Shown piece by piece: positions 16,011-23,639 of a stretch of DNA of 64,000 nucleotides. The stretch spans positions 62,001 through 126,000 of IMG/VR virus record IMGVR_UViG_3300042542_003555; one strand, written 5' to 3'. How positions within the stretch are numbered: position 1 is the stretch's first letter; the number at the start of each line of letters is the position of its first letter. Origin of the DNA: a virus. Both the position numbers and the translations under genes were made by a program. The notes below the pieces were generated by a model. That model worked only from the letters and a program-made list of their open reading frames with translations. It had not been told where the DNA came from and searched no databases.

Positions 16011-16145
16011 CTATTTAAATGGCCAATTGTTTATAGAAATAACAATTATAAAAATCAACCAACCAACTCTTAGAACATTATCAAATATTCGTTCGTATGT
16101 GTCAATTAATCTTTTTTTTCTTCTCTCATTATGTATTTCGCTCAT
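16011..16145 (-). CDS. Small membrane protein, unknown
   Basis: 44 residues: a charged N-terminal half (NERRKKRLIDTYER) and a C-terminal transmembrane helix (VGWLIFIIVISI). It begins inside the end of the preceding 29-codon gene, suggesting coupling. Function unknown. Confidence 0.55.
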   Translation of the reverse strand: MSEIHNERRKKRLIDTYERIFDNVLRVGWLIFIIVISINNWPFK

Positions 16146-16218
16146 TGATAGCCTTTTCAACAAAATAGATATTTACTGCATTACCAAAAGTAAGCAGAAA
16201 AAACATTACTAGTCCCAT
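16129..16218 (-). CDS. Micro-protein, one membrane helix
   Basis: 29 residues, MGLVMFFLLTFG start, mostly one hydrophobic helix. The ribosome site TAGGAGACC seven bases before the ATG is strong and resembles those of pqqA and rubrerythrin, which is the main support for a real gene. Confidence 0.55.
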   Translation of the reverse strand: MGLVMFFLLTFGNAVNIYFVEKAINERNT

Positions 16219-16227
16219 AGTGGTCTC

Positions 16228-16311
16228 CTATTCATCTATTAACATCCAAATGCAAAAACATATTAAACAACCAACTATTAGACCTACGTGGAAGCCTAAA
16301 ATATATTGCAT
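16228..16311 (-). CDS. Micro-protein, one membrane helix (candidate)
   Basis: 27 residues, nearly all hydrophobic (VGLIVGCLICFCIWM). The stop overlaps the ribosome site of the next gene. No clear ribosome site of its own, so this is a weaker call. Confidence 0.4.
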   Translation of the reverse strand: MQYILGFHVGLIVGCLICFCIWMLIDE

Positions 16312-16334
16312 TGTAACATTATTCTATTGGAAAG

Positions 16335-16997
16335 TCAATATTTATTCTGGTGATAATACTTAATAGCTTCTGCTAAACCGTTTAGATGATCTTCGGTTTT
16401 CTCTTTGAAGATAATTGGTGGTGAGTCTTTGACTGCCATAATAATAATAAGATTGTTAATTGGGGTGCCAATTAGTTCTTCATACATCAAAGAGTATGCA
16501 GTAGTTTGCCAAAAGTATTCAAGAATATCATCACGTTTCTTTGCTCTACTGGCAGTCTTAAAGTCAATGATAGATAGTTCACCTTCATATTCTGCTATAC
16601 AGTCTACTCTGCCAGCCATACCTATCGTTGTAGACCAAAGTGCTTGCTCTTGATAGTGTATGTTGTTTATATAGTTCAGATAAGGCTTGATTGAGAGGAA
16701 ATACTCAACAGCATCAGGCATGACACCTTTCATATAATCCTGTTTGTTGTTAAGATAAGCCTCGCAGATAGTGTGTACATTAGTGCCACGTGAGGTTGCT
16801 TGTTTGGAGATACGATTGGCTTCTTCTTCACCAACTCTTGCTCTCCATTCCATAATGGCTTTCTTTTTCTTGGCACCAACAACAGTAGTTACAGATGGTA
16901 GCTTAGTACCATCTGGCAACTTGTAATATCTTTTACCGTCAGGAAAAGTTTCTGATTGAAGGTCTTGTATTTCTTTAGGTGGGCAATAGTTAAACAT
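16335..16997 (-). CDS. PD-(D/E)XK exonuclease, RecB/Cas4-like
   Basis: 220 residues. Catalytic core of the RecB-nuclease type: ATSRGTNVHTICEAYL (His motif), then GRVDCIAEYEGELSIIDFKTA, in which D and the D-x-K pair bind metal, then a Q-x-x-A-Y block (WQTTAYSLMYEELIG). The N-terminus KLPSVTTVVG matches the phage Cas4-like exonucleases. There is no cluster of four cysteines, so it lacks the Cas4 iron-sulfur site. Probable role: host DNA breakdown or recombination. It shares a TAATG-type junction with the oxygenase gene upstream. Confidence 0.78.
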   Translation of the reverse strand: MFNYCPPKEIQDLQSETFPDGKRYYKLPDGTKLPSVTTVVGAKKKKAIMEWRARVGEEEANRISKQATSRGTNVHTICEAYLNNKQDYMKGVMPDAVEYFLSIKPYLNYINNIHYQEQALWSTTIGMAGRVDCIAEYEGELSIIDFKTASRAKKRDDILEYFWQTTAYSLMYEELIGTPINNLIIIMAVKDSPPIIFKEKTEDHLNGLAEAIKYYHQNKY

Positions 16998-17653
16998 TAT
17001 TTAAATCCAGGACCACCAACCCAAAGTACCAATGAACGACGAATACCTTTAGTGACTGGTGTAACACGATGTAATGTCCATGATGGGAAGAACCATGCAC
17101 GGCCTTTTTTCTGTTCTAAGTTTCTCACTTCATCATTACCTGTTTTAACATGTAATTCACCACCTTCAAATTCAGATGGGTCGCTTAGTAACAATGACAT
17201 GGACAACTTACGATATGGTGAGTTACCACCAGCAAGAGAGGTATCGGTGTGCCAATCATAGTGACCTTGATCATGCTGTGTGTAAGAACCAAGTTGTGCT
17301 AGTTCATAACAACCAGTCAAATCAAACTGAAAGAATTGTCTATTGGCAGACCAAACCGCATTGGTTATCTTTTGCCAAATATGGTCATTCTTACTATCAA
17401 CACCCATCCATGCAATGTTTGTTCGACGGAATTTTGGATTTACTTCTCCATTAGAACCATATCCTACTTGTGCTGCTGTCTGATCGTGCCATTCTGGTCG
17501 TGATAAAACATAATTAATGTCATCATCAGAAAGAAAACCTTCCCACCAGCACAAGTCATCTTTACCTGGTGCACTAAAAGGTGCAATTGGGTATACCAAC
17601 CCATGTAGAATTACATCACGTTTCACTTTTATCTCACTTTCTATACATGTCAA
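16997..17653 (-). CDS. 2-oxoglutarate/Fe(II) oxygenase, PKHD (PiuC-like) type
   Basis: 218 residues. Iron ligands H135-x-D137 (YDWHTDTS) and H195 (WTLHRVTPV), with R205/R206 for 2-oxoglutarate (GIRRSLVLWVGG). The EGGELHV strand and WFFPSW block are typical of prolyl-4-hydroxylase-like PKHD enzymes. These hydroxylate proteins or small molecules; the substrate here is unknown. First of four adjacent oxygenase genes (16997-19520). Confidence 0.85.
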   Translation of the reverse strand: MTCIESEIKVKRDVILHGLVYPIAPFSAPGKDDLCWWEGFLSDDDINYVLSRPEWHDQTAAQVGYGSNGEVNPKFRRTNIAWMGVDSKNDHIWQKITNAVWSANRQFFQFDLTGCYELAQLGSYTQHDQGHYDWHTDTSLAGGNSPYRKLSMSLLLSDPSEFEGGELHVKTGNDEVRNLEQKKGRAWFFPSWTLHRVTPVTKGIRRSLVLWVGGPGFK

Positions 17654-18227
17654 TCATACGGTTTCTAACAAATGGATGTTGTCTTTCCCATCTTTTATCA
17701 CCAGCGAATTCTGCAAAAGGTCCACTCGCACGAACAAAATGACAGAATACTTGTCCAGAATAATAATCTTCGGGACCATCACATGGTTTTCTCCAGTGCA
17801 ACAAATCACATCCTTTATACACAACACCATCACCTTCAGCTAAATCAAAACGATGTCCTGCCATATATATGGGCCACGAATAGTGATGAGAACGACCTAG
17901 TTGTATTGTAACAGATATCTCACATGAAGGTCTATCAGAATGTATCTTCAGTTCATCACCATTGCCATATAATCTAGCATAAGAATAGGTAGGAATGAGT
18001 TCTTCTTCAAGAGCATCTTCAAGTCTTGGCCATACTTGTTCTAGGATTGTTTCGCAGGCAAATTCACCATGACCCGCTGCTTTTGAATTTGGTATCTGTG
18101 GATCACCACCTACTCCAAATGCACCTTTAACTGAGAGTAGGTGGGTTAGAAACTTAGATACATCAGGACTGACGAGTCCTCTGAAGTGTAAGACACCTTT
18201 ACTATTAAAATATTCACGGGAACTCAT
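17634..18227 (-). CDS. 2-oxoglutarate/Fe(II) oxygenase
   Basis: 197 residues. H96-x-D98 (LKIHSDRPSCEISVTIQL) and H144 (DLLHWRKPC), a W-P-I strand and EGDGVVYKG. Architecture is that of P4Hc-like phage oxygenases, with H163 near the 2-oxoglutarate side; the usual Arg is less clear. Overlaps the next oxygenase by 20 bases. Confidence 0.78.
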   Translation of the reverse strand: MSSREYFNSKGVLHFRGLVSPDVSKFLTHLLSVKGAFGVGGDPQIPNSKAAGHGEFACETILEQVWPRLEDALEEELIPTYSYARLYGNGDELKIHSDRPSCEISVTIQLGRSHHYSWPIYMAGHRFDLAEGDGVVYKGCDLLHWRKPCDGPEDYYSGQVFCHFVRASGPFAEFAGDKRWERQHPFVRNRMIDMYRK

Positions 18228-18255
18228 AAAATTTCCTTTCTATTAATTATTTTTT

Positions 18256-18927
18256 TCATGATGTAACTCTACGAACTCGACCAACAGGAGAATTATTTAC
18301 AAATAATTTATTTACAAAGAAAACAAGCGTAAGTCTTGAATCTTGACCTTCGCCAAAGAAGTCTTGTGCTGCGTGATGTAGATGTGAGTCAAAAGCAATT
18401 AAGCGATTATATATGTTCGAAATACGTATCGTTTCTTCAAACTGCGAATTATGTTCTTTTTTATATTGCTTTGCGTTTTCAATACTCATCTTGTTTAGAT
18501 AACTATCTTCTTTATATTGAGTGTTTCGATGAGCATGTTGAAGCACATTTGCTTTCTGACGATAAATTGATGTGCCCCCATTTAAATTAGAATTTGGGGT
18601 GAGATAAATGATACCCGTTACTTGTGATGTTTCTTGATCTGAATGAATCCAACCAGAATCGTAACCTTCATGTACGATTTGAAAATTCATCGAAACATTC
18701 CATTCTATTTGTTCTTCACGAAGTTCATAAAACTGCGAAAAAAACTTTCTGCACGTTAGTTGAAAAAAAGAATCATCAAGTTCATGAATATAATTTGACC
18801 TTAATCCTGGCCAGCGCCCCTTAGAATCAGGTAAATATTCTTGTTGTAAAGCCCATCTGCGTACTTTATCTGGTTCATCGAAGAAATTATCTAGAACAGT
18901 AACAGGAATTGTTTGCATGTATTGCAT
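18256..18927 (-). CDS. 2-oxoglutarate/Fe(II) oxygenase (DUF6445-like)
   Basis: 223 residues. H95-x-D97 (GWIHSDQ), GIIYLTPN, GGTSIYR, then NRLIAFDSHLHHAA with the second His, and R198 in SRLTLVFFV. This is the pattern of a phage oxygenase family with a long insertion (residues 128-170). Substrate unknown. Confidence 0.75.
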   Translation of the reverse strand: MQYMQTIPVTVLDNFFDEPDKVRRWALQQEYLPDSKGRWPGLRSNYIHELDDSFFQLTCRKFFSQFYELREEQIEWNVSMNFQIVHEGYDSGWIHSDQETSQVTGIIYLTPNSNLNGGTSIYRQKANVLQHAHRNTQYKEDSYLNKMSIENAKQYKKEHNSQFEETIRISNIYNRLIAFDSHLHHAAQDFFGEGQDSRLTLVFFVNKLFVNNSPVGRVRRVTS

Positions 18928-18929
18928 AA

Positions 18930-19520
18930 TTATTTTTGTGTGAAATTAACGTCAAATGCGATTGAGATTCTATCTTGATCGGTCAAATTAGGTAAAACAT
19001 AATGTTTAATCCACGAGGGCATAATAATCAACTTACACGGTTCTGGTTTATAATAGACGTTTGACATCGAGCGTTCAATTGATGCTTCTTTAAACGGTTG
19101 TTCAGCGTAGTGATATGAGAATTGTTGAGAAGGATGTTCTAATACGAGATCGCCACAATTTTCATGTCCAGTCACATAGTATACACCAGAAAAGGTCCAA
19201 CCTCTATGGGTATGCGGATTATTTGTGTGACCTTTACCATTAATGTTTACCCAGCAATTATCGATGTTTAATTTTATATCATCTCTAAAATTAAAACCTT
19301 TATGAAGTGTTTCAAGCCGTTGATTGACATTATAAAACAATTCATTTAAAGCTGGAATATAACCAGTTAACTGTGTGCTATGCCATCCACCATAGTTTGA
19401 AAAATGTGATGTTTCACCTTGTTGTTGACGAAGATCGTAACAGAATTTTTTGATCGATTCGTTATCAATTTCAAGCATATCAACAGCAACGGTTGACACA
19501 AAAATATTTTCAACTAGCAT
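18930..19520 (-). CDS. 2OG-Fe(II) oxygenase, TIGR02466-like
   Basis: 196 residues. H103-x-H105 (NPHTHRGWTFSGVYYV) takes the place of H-x-D, followed by H173 (SWIKHYVLP) and R184. This H-x-H arrangement with W-x-F-S-G-V-Y-Y and G-D-L-V-L is that of the TIGR02466 putative oxygenases common in T4-like aquatic phages. Two bases separate it from the next gene. Confidence 0.75.
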   Translation of the reverse strand: MLVENIFVSTVAVDMLEIDNESIKKFCYDLRQQQGETSHFSNYGGWHSTQLTGYIPALNELFYNVNQRLETLHKGFNFRDDIKLNIDNCWVNINGKGHTNNPHTHRGWTFSGVYYVTGHENCGDLVLEHPSQQFSYHYAEQPFKEASIERSMSNVYYKPEPCKLIIMPSWIKHYVLPNLTDQDRISIAFDVNFTQK

Positions 19521-19560
19521 TGATAATAATTGTTGAAGTTTTCATAATATAATAGTTTGT

Positions 19561-20100
19561 CTAATGTTTATACCAATACCATATATTTTCAGATATATGA
19601 ATTTCATGCATCATATTGTTTTCTCTTTTAAACTTAAAGAGAGCGTCATTCACACCATCAATACTAAAATCGTCGCCAGAAAATAGTCCGCCAATTTTTA
19701 CTTTAGGATACCAAGTAACAATATCATTATATACAGATTCAAAAGAATGGTTACCATCAATAAAAACAAAATCTAAACTTTCGTCTTCAAAACTGTCAGA
19801 AGCTTCTAAAGATGTTTTTATGATTAATTCTACATTATCTAAATTTGATACATTATCTTGCGCTTGTTTTTTAGCGGGTTCTAACGAATCTATATCAACA
19901 AATCTTTTCCAATTACCATAAGGTTGATATGGGTCGATTCCATATATTTTTTTTATATTAGGACATTCGATAGCGAGTCTTTTTAAATTTTCGCCTTCCC
20001 AAACACCAATCTCAACACCTACAATATCAGTAGTTGAATTTTTTATGAGATTTATTAATGTGTTTTTACTTTTCGATGATCCAACATTAATACTCGACAA
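19561..20100 (-). CDS. Class I SAM-dependent methyltransferase (Methyltransf_24 type)
   Basis: About 179 residues from a TTG at 20100, chosen because GGGAG lies just upstream; no ATG is available near the start of the conserved region. VGVEIGVWEGENL is motif I, KKIYGIDPYQPYG the acidic motif II, LDFVFIDGNHSFESVYNDI the motif IV/V region, and a final GGLFSGDDF block is typical of small-molecule or glycan methyltransferases. It begins 14 bases inside the end of the glycine-rich gene. Substrate unknown. Confidence 0.7.
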   Translation of the reverse strand: MSSINVGSSKSKNTLINLIKNSTTDIVGVEIGVWEGENLKRLAIECPNIKKIYGIDPYQPYGNWKRFVDIDSLEPAKKQAQDNVSNLDNVELIIKTSLEASDSFEDESLDFVFIDGNHSFESVYNDIVTWYPKVKIGGLFSGDDFSIDGVNDALFKFKRENNMMHEIHISENIWYWYKH

Positions 20101-20797
20101 CAATAACTCCCGCAAATCCAGTTTGACCAGCACTTGGACTAGGACTACCCGCTCCACCTCTACCATATGAACCCAAAATACTTTGACCTCCACCTGCAGC
20201 ACTGAGGTCACCAAAAGCAACGGTTGGGCCAGCTACGCCGGAAATTGCATCACCTAGACTGCCTGTAAAATTTAAATCACCATTCGTTCCCGATCCACCA
20301 TTCCCACCTGTAGATCCGCCAGTAGCACTTACCGTAACTGTTGGTGCTGGAGACGCTGGATTATATGGTCCAAAAGAAGATGTCCCACCAGAACCGCCTA
20401 CCGTAAGAGGAACTGTCGTTCCACCGGTTACTGAGAAAATTTTAATAGCACCTCCACCACCCCCGCCCCCACGACCGGAGTAACACGCTGTAAAAGATAG
20501 GGGTGGCTCACCACCTTGTGACGCCGACGCACTTGCACCAGTTCCTCCTTGTCCACCACCACCGACAACCGTTACCTTAGCCTTTGTTGTACTTGGTGGT
20601 GCTTGCCATGATGATGGACCCGGAGATGTAAATGCTGAAATATTTGTGAAACCACCCGATGGAATTACACCTGGTGCAATCTGTGGTGCTGTAATAGTTC
20701 CAGTGATATTAGCAGCAGCAACGGCTCCAGTAAATCCAAAACGTTGCGTGGAATTATCGTTAAATATTAAAGTCGTTCCGTTTGCAGTAATTGCCAT
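20087..20797 (-). CDS. Glycine-rich adhesin-like tail fibre protein
   Basis: 236 residues. The N-terminal 60 residues open AITANGTTLIFNDNSTQRFGF, typical of proteins that follow phage fibres. W64-x-x-P then TTKAKVTVVGGGGQGG starts a glycine-rich domain with many G-G-x-G runs and ends in GFAGVIVVEY, as in phage receptor-binding glycine-rich adhesins. Probably at a fibre tip. It is distant from other structural genes, as seen for movable adhesins. Confidence 0.7.
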   Translation of the reverse strand: MAITANGTTLIFNDNSTQRFGFTGAVAAANITGTITAPQIAPGVIPSGGFTNISAFTSPGPSSWQAPPSTTKAKVTVVGGGGQGGTGASASASQGGEPPLSFTACYSGRGGGGGGGAIKIFSVTGGTTVPLTVGGSGGTSSFGPYNPASPAPTVTVSATGGSTGGNGGSGTNGDLNFTGSLGDAISGVAGPTVAFGDLSAAGGGQSILGSYGRGGAGSPSPSAGQTGFAGVIVVEY

Positions 20798-20810
20798 TTT
20801 AACCTCTTAA

Positions 20811-21533
20811 TCAGTTGTTTTGTAACAATTGTTCTTTGATTTTTAAGTATTCTTTGACGAAACCACTACGAACAATGTCTTCTAACCCAAATTTGATGTG
20901 GTGAACGTCATCCATCTTGTCCAGTATATTTATAATGTCAGGGAATCCGCTTTTCTCTTTCTTCAGGTTCAAGTCATTTTGATTATAATCGCCACACAAT
21001 ACAAACCTACAGTTCTCACCTATACGAGTCAAAACGGTATCTATCTCATGGAAAGTTGCTGACTGAAACTCATCAAATATAATAATGCAATCCCTAAATG
21101 TCAACCCACGCAGAAAGCTGGTAGTCTGAAACTCAATGATTTCTTTGTTCATCAAAAAGTGCCATGCGTCACCACGACCTATCAATTCATTGACAATATT
21201 CTGATACGGCTCCTGATATATCTTTGCTTTTTCCTCAAGCGTACCTGGTACAAATCCCAAATCTCTTGATGGTACCGCAGAACGAATTATAATGATCCGA
21301 TTGTAATGAGAACTATCTTCCAACAAATCTTTTAATCCAAGATACATGGCAAGAAAAGACTTACCTGATCCTGCTGATCCCGATAAAACTAAATGATTAC
21401 CTGCTTCATATGCTTCAAATGTTCTTTCTTGATTCTCCGTTAATGGTTTGATTTTTTTAAGTGAAAAATGTTGTGATTTGGCTTCTGCTGATGCTGTTCT
21501 TTTTCTTGGCGCCAATTGTTTCTCCTTTACCAT
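20811..21533 (-). CDS. phoH: PhoH-like ATPase
   Basis: 240 residues. Walker A GSAGSGKS at 52-58, SAVPSRDLGFVPGTLEEK (a PhoH signature), Walker B IIFDEFQ, and LCGDYNQ. PhoH is frequent in phages of aquatic bacteria; its function (RNA metabolism or phosphate-starvation response) is not settled. ATG has GGAGAA upstream and overlaps the previous gene by 7 bases. Confidence 0.9.
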   Translation of the reverse strand: MVKEKQLAPRKRTASAEAKSQHFSLKKIKPLTENQERTFEAYEAGNHLVLSGSAGSGKSFLAMYLGLKDLLEDSSHYNRIIIIRSAVPSRDLGFVPGTLEEKAKIYQEPYQNIVNELIGRGDAWHFLMNKEIIEFQTTSFLRGLTFRDCIIIFDEFQSATFHEIDTVLTRIGENCRFVLCGDYNQNDLNLKKEKSGFPDIINILDKMDDVHHIKFGLEDIVRSGFVKEYLKIKEQLLQNN

Positions 21534-21802
21534 TCTCTGGGCATTTTAGTTTTATGTCCTGCCTTTACCGTATTGTGTGGAACTTTCTCTTTGATGCGGC
21601 CTATAATCTCCCTTTCGAATCGTGCATCGGGTTGACCAATACCTGGTACAGACATACGCATACCATCTCCAAGAATAGGAGACTCTATAATATGTCTTTC
21701 TAGGTGGGGATTGTTTGCTTTGAATTCATCATACTGAGATATTCTCATAGTATATTCTTCAATTTCATCCGTGTTTCTGTTCAAGAATTCGTAAGTTGGC
21801 AT
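21527..21802 (-). CDS. Conserved small T4-like phage protein
   Basis: 91 residues: MPTYEFLNRNTDEIEEYTMRIS opening, E-x-x-x-N-N-P-x-L, and a C-terminal basic stretch. The opening resembles FmdB-type small regulators, but the zinc cysteines are missing. I know it only as a conserved neighbour of phoH in related phages. Confidence 0.65.
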   Translation of the reverse strand: MPTYEFLNRNTDEIEEYTMRISQYDEFKANNPHLERHIIESPILGDGMRMSVPGIGQPDARFEREIIGRIKEKVPHNTVKAGHKTKMPREW

Positions 21803-22050
21803 AGTGTCATATCAGCAGGTTTATCATTAATAATTGCAGTAGATGTTATCTTATTTATTTCAAGATACCCATGACATACAATGTTCCAATGTTGGCCATC
21901 ATCATCTACTAGTCCTTTTGATGGTACATTTATCTCAACAGATTTACATATGTATTCTCTACCATTCTCAAAGACACGCCATGCATGGTCAACGGTACCT
22001 CTACCTGGCTGTCCTCTTGTTTGATTGAATCTGATTTTATATTCGTTCAT
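21781..22050 (-). CDS. Conserved hypothetical phage protein
   Basis: 89 residues, beta-rich: KIRFNQTRGQPGRGTVDHAW, WRVFENGREYICKSVEINVPS and HWNIVCHGYLEI. It overlaps both neighbours (22 and 4 bases). No catalytic motif seen. Confidence 0.65.
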   Translation of the reverse strand: MNEYKIRFNQTRGQPGRGTVDHAWRVFENGREYICKSVEINVPSKGLVDDDGQHWNIVCHGYLEINKITSTAIINDKPADMTLCQLTNS

Positions 22051-22685
22051 ATGATAATTGGTTCTGGTTGAGGTTGATAGTTAGTATTTCTACCCACACC
22101 TAAATTGAAATGAATAAAGCGGAATGGATTATCATTTGCATTTCTTGTGAAGCCATGAGGCAACCATGAATTAGTAAAGTATAACATACCCGGTTGCATT
22201 TGAAAATAGACAGATTGATTGGCTTCAGTTAATGTATTCATATCTTTAGCCCACATACTAATCTGTCGTTTAGCTGGTCTAGGATCATGCACAATGAACT
22301 GACAACTATTTTCTGGTACATCAAGACAATATATGCCCGTCAATTGATTACCAAAACCATGTACGTGTTCATCATGCCCAGAATATTTTTCATGTTCTTG
22401 ACACCAAAACTCTTTGCAGATAACTGTCCAACCATCCATGTTGTAGCCTTGTGATGCAAGAATGTTCCATCCTGTGCCACATAGGTATTCAATCATAGGA
22501 TACAATCTAGCATCATCCATATATTCTGTCATATGAACAGGATATACAGGGTTGGATGTTGTGTCTTTTCTTGTTTTTGCTAAGTAGGCGTAGGATACTT
22601 CTCTTGCCACATCTAGATATTCTGGTCGTTCTATCCAATACACGTTGGATGGAAACAAACTTTGCGTAGACATTTCATTATTCAT
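22047..22685 (-). CDS. 2OG-Fe(II) oxygenase, TIGR02466-like (fifth)
   Basis: 212 residues. H107-x-H109 (DEHVHGFGNQLTGIYCLD), IVHDPRP, the W-x-P-H177-G-F-T-R block and R189-F-I-H-F-N. The H-x-H iron site and the TGIYCLD strand match the family of the gene at 18930. First gene behind the promoter at 22714-22742. Confidence 0.75.
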   Translation of the reverse strand: MNNEMSTQSLFPSNVYWIERPEYLDVAREVSYAYLAKTRKDTTSNPVYPVHMTEYMDDARLYPMIEYLCGTGWNILASQGYNMDGWTVICKEFWCQEHEKYSGHDEHVHGFGNQLTGIYCLDVPENSCQFIVHDPRPAKRQISMWAKDMNTLTEANQSVYFQMQPGMLYFTNSWLPHGFTRNANDNPFRFIHFNLGVGRNTNYQPQPEPIII

Positions 22686-22713
22686 AGTTCAATCTCTCAT
22701 AAAACACAGGCTA

Positions 22714-22742
22714 ATTATATATTATTATTTAACAGTAATCAA
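22714..22742 (-). promoter_or_regulatory. Sigma70-type promoter (leftward)
   Basis: TTGATT (22742-22737), 17-base spacer, TATAAT (22719-22714), 29 bases upstream of the oxygenase at 22685. Confidence 0.6.
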
Positions 22743-22767
22743 GTTATTTTTTAACTTACTCCAGTAT

Positions 22768-23484
22768 TTAGTTCCAATAGTTAGAGTAGTTGAGATTTTT
22801 CCAATAGTTCTCATCATTCCGATACCAAAAGTTTTTAATTAGATACCGAGCCATTCCAAAGTAACCCATCTTTCTGAATCGTCTGCTATCTTGACCAAAA
22901 TAATGATTGACTATTTTAAATTTCTTAGTATCATATTTCTTGGATAAGAAAAAATCTTCACTTGTACCATACTTTTCACCAAACCCACCATATTCCCAAA
23001 ATCTATCTGTTCTGGTCAACATAAAAGCACCAACAGCAAAAGGTGACCAGTGTTTCAAAATATTGTTAATCATATTGAATACCATAAAACCAATTTGCGT
23101 TCTGATATCATCATCATAACATTTGATATTTAATCCAATCAAATCTAAATTCTCTTTTTCTATCGCATTAACGCAATCTACTATAACTGAATGATTGAAA
23201 AATCTAACGTCACTATCTATAAACAAGACATAAGGTGTATTGACAAGCCTAGCGCCATTGTTTTTTGCTGTAGATACAGGTCCGCCATCTATGATCTCAA
23301 CATTCAAATCACCTTTTCTATCATTTATAACATTTCTTGTATTGTCTGTAGATGCATCTGCAATGATAACTTTAGTGTTGCCTATATTCTGCATTTGTAA
23401 GTGTTCAAGCAAATACGAAATATAGTCTTCCTCATTTTTACAAGGAACAACTATAGTAATTTTATCTTTTAGATTTTCTGACAT
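22768..23484 (-). CDS. Family 2 glycosyltransferase
   Basis: 238 residues. ITIVVPCKNEEDYISYLLEHL is the GT-A nucleotide-sugar opening; ADASTDNT, then FIDSD at 88-92 (the D-x-D metal site), and FGEKYGTSEDFFLSKK with the acceptor-side E-D. The C-terminus has aromatic, basic residues suited to membrane contact. Most likely adds a sugar to a host surface glycan or to a virion component; near the LpxH-like gene, which favours envelope work. Confidence 0.8.
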   Translation of the reverse strand: MSENLKDKITIVVPCKNEEDYISYLLEHLQMQNIGNTKVIIADASTDNTRNVINDRKGDLNVEIIDGGPVSTAKNNGARLVNTPYVLFIDSDVRFFNHSVIVDCVNAIEKENLDLIGLNIKCYDDDIRTQIGFMVFNMINNILKHWSPFAVGAFMLTRTDRFWEYGGFGEKYGTSEDFFLSKKYDTKKFKIVNHYFGQDSRRFRKMGYFGMARYLIKNFWYRNDENYWKNLNYSNYWN

Positions 23485-23639
23485 TTACCTTCAACCTTAA
23501 AATTATCAAACTTTAATTTGTAAGTCATGGTACTCAACACCTGTTCACATTCGGTTTGAGTTTGGAATTGTAAATTAATTTTTCCCGGTATGTCTTTTGG
23601 ATCGGTCACGTGGACCGCTATCAATATCATCAACCACAT
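23469..23639 (-). CDS. Small exported protein, overlapping the lpxH-like 3' end
   Basis: 56 residues, ATG at 23639 with AGGAG seven bases upstream. Opens MWLMILIAVHV (signal-like), then INLQFQTQTECEQVLSTM and two later cysteine or hydrophobic positions ending KVEGKCQKI. The first 65 bases lie inside the lpxH-like gene in another frame, and the last 16 overlap the glycosyltransferase start. The EC-x-x-x-L/M motif and final Cys match the other small exported proteins at 15838, 28895 and 43104. Confidence 0.7.
   Translation of the reverse strand: MWLMILIAVHVTDPKDIPGKINLQFQTQTECEQVLSTMTYKLKFDNFKVEGKCQKI

Noticed and set aside
16335-16997. Cas4 assignment for the PD-(D/E)XK nuclease
   Set aside because: The four cysteines of the Cas4 iron-sulfur cluster are absent; a general RecB-like phage exonuclease fits better.
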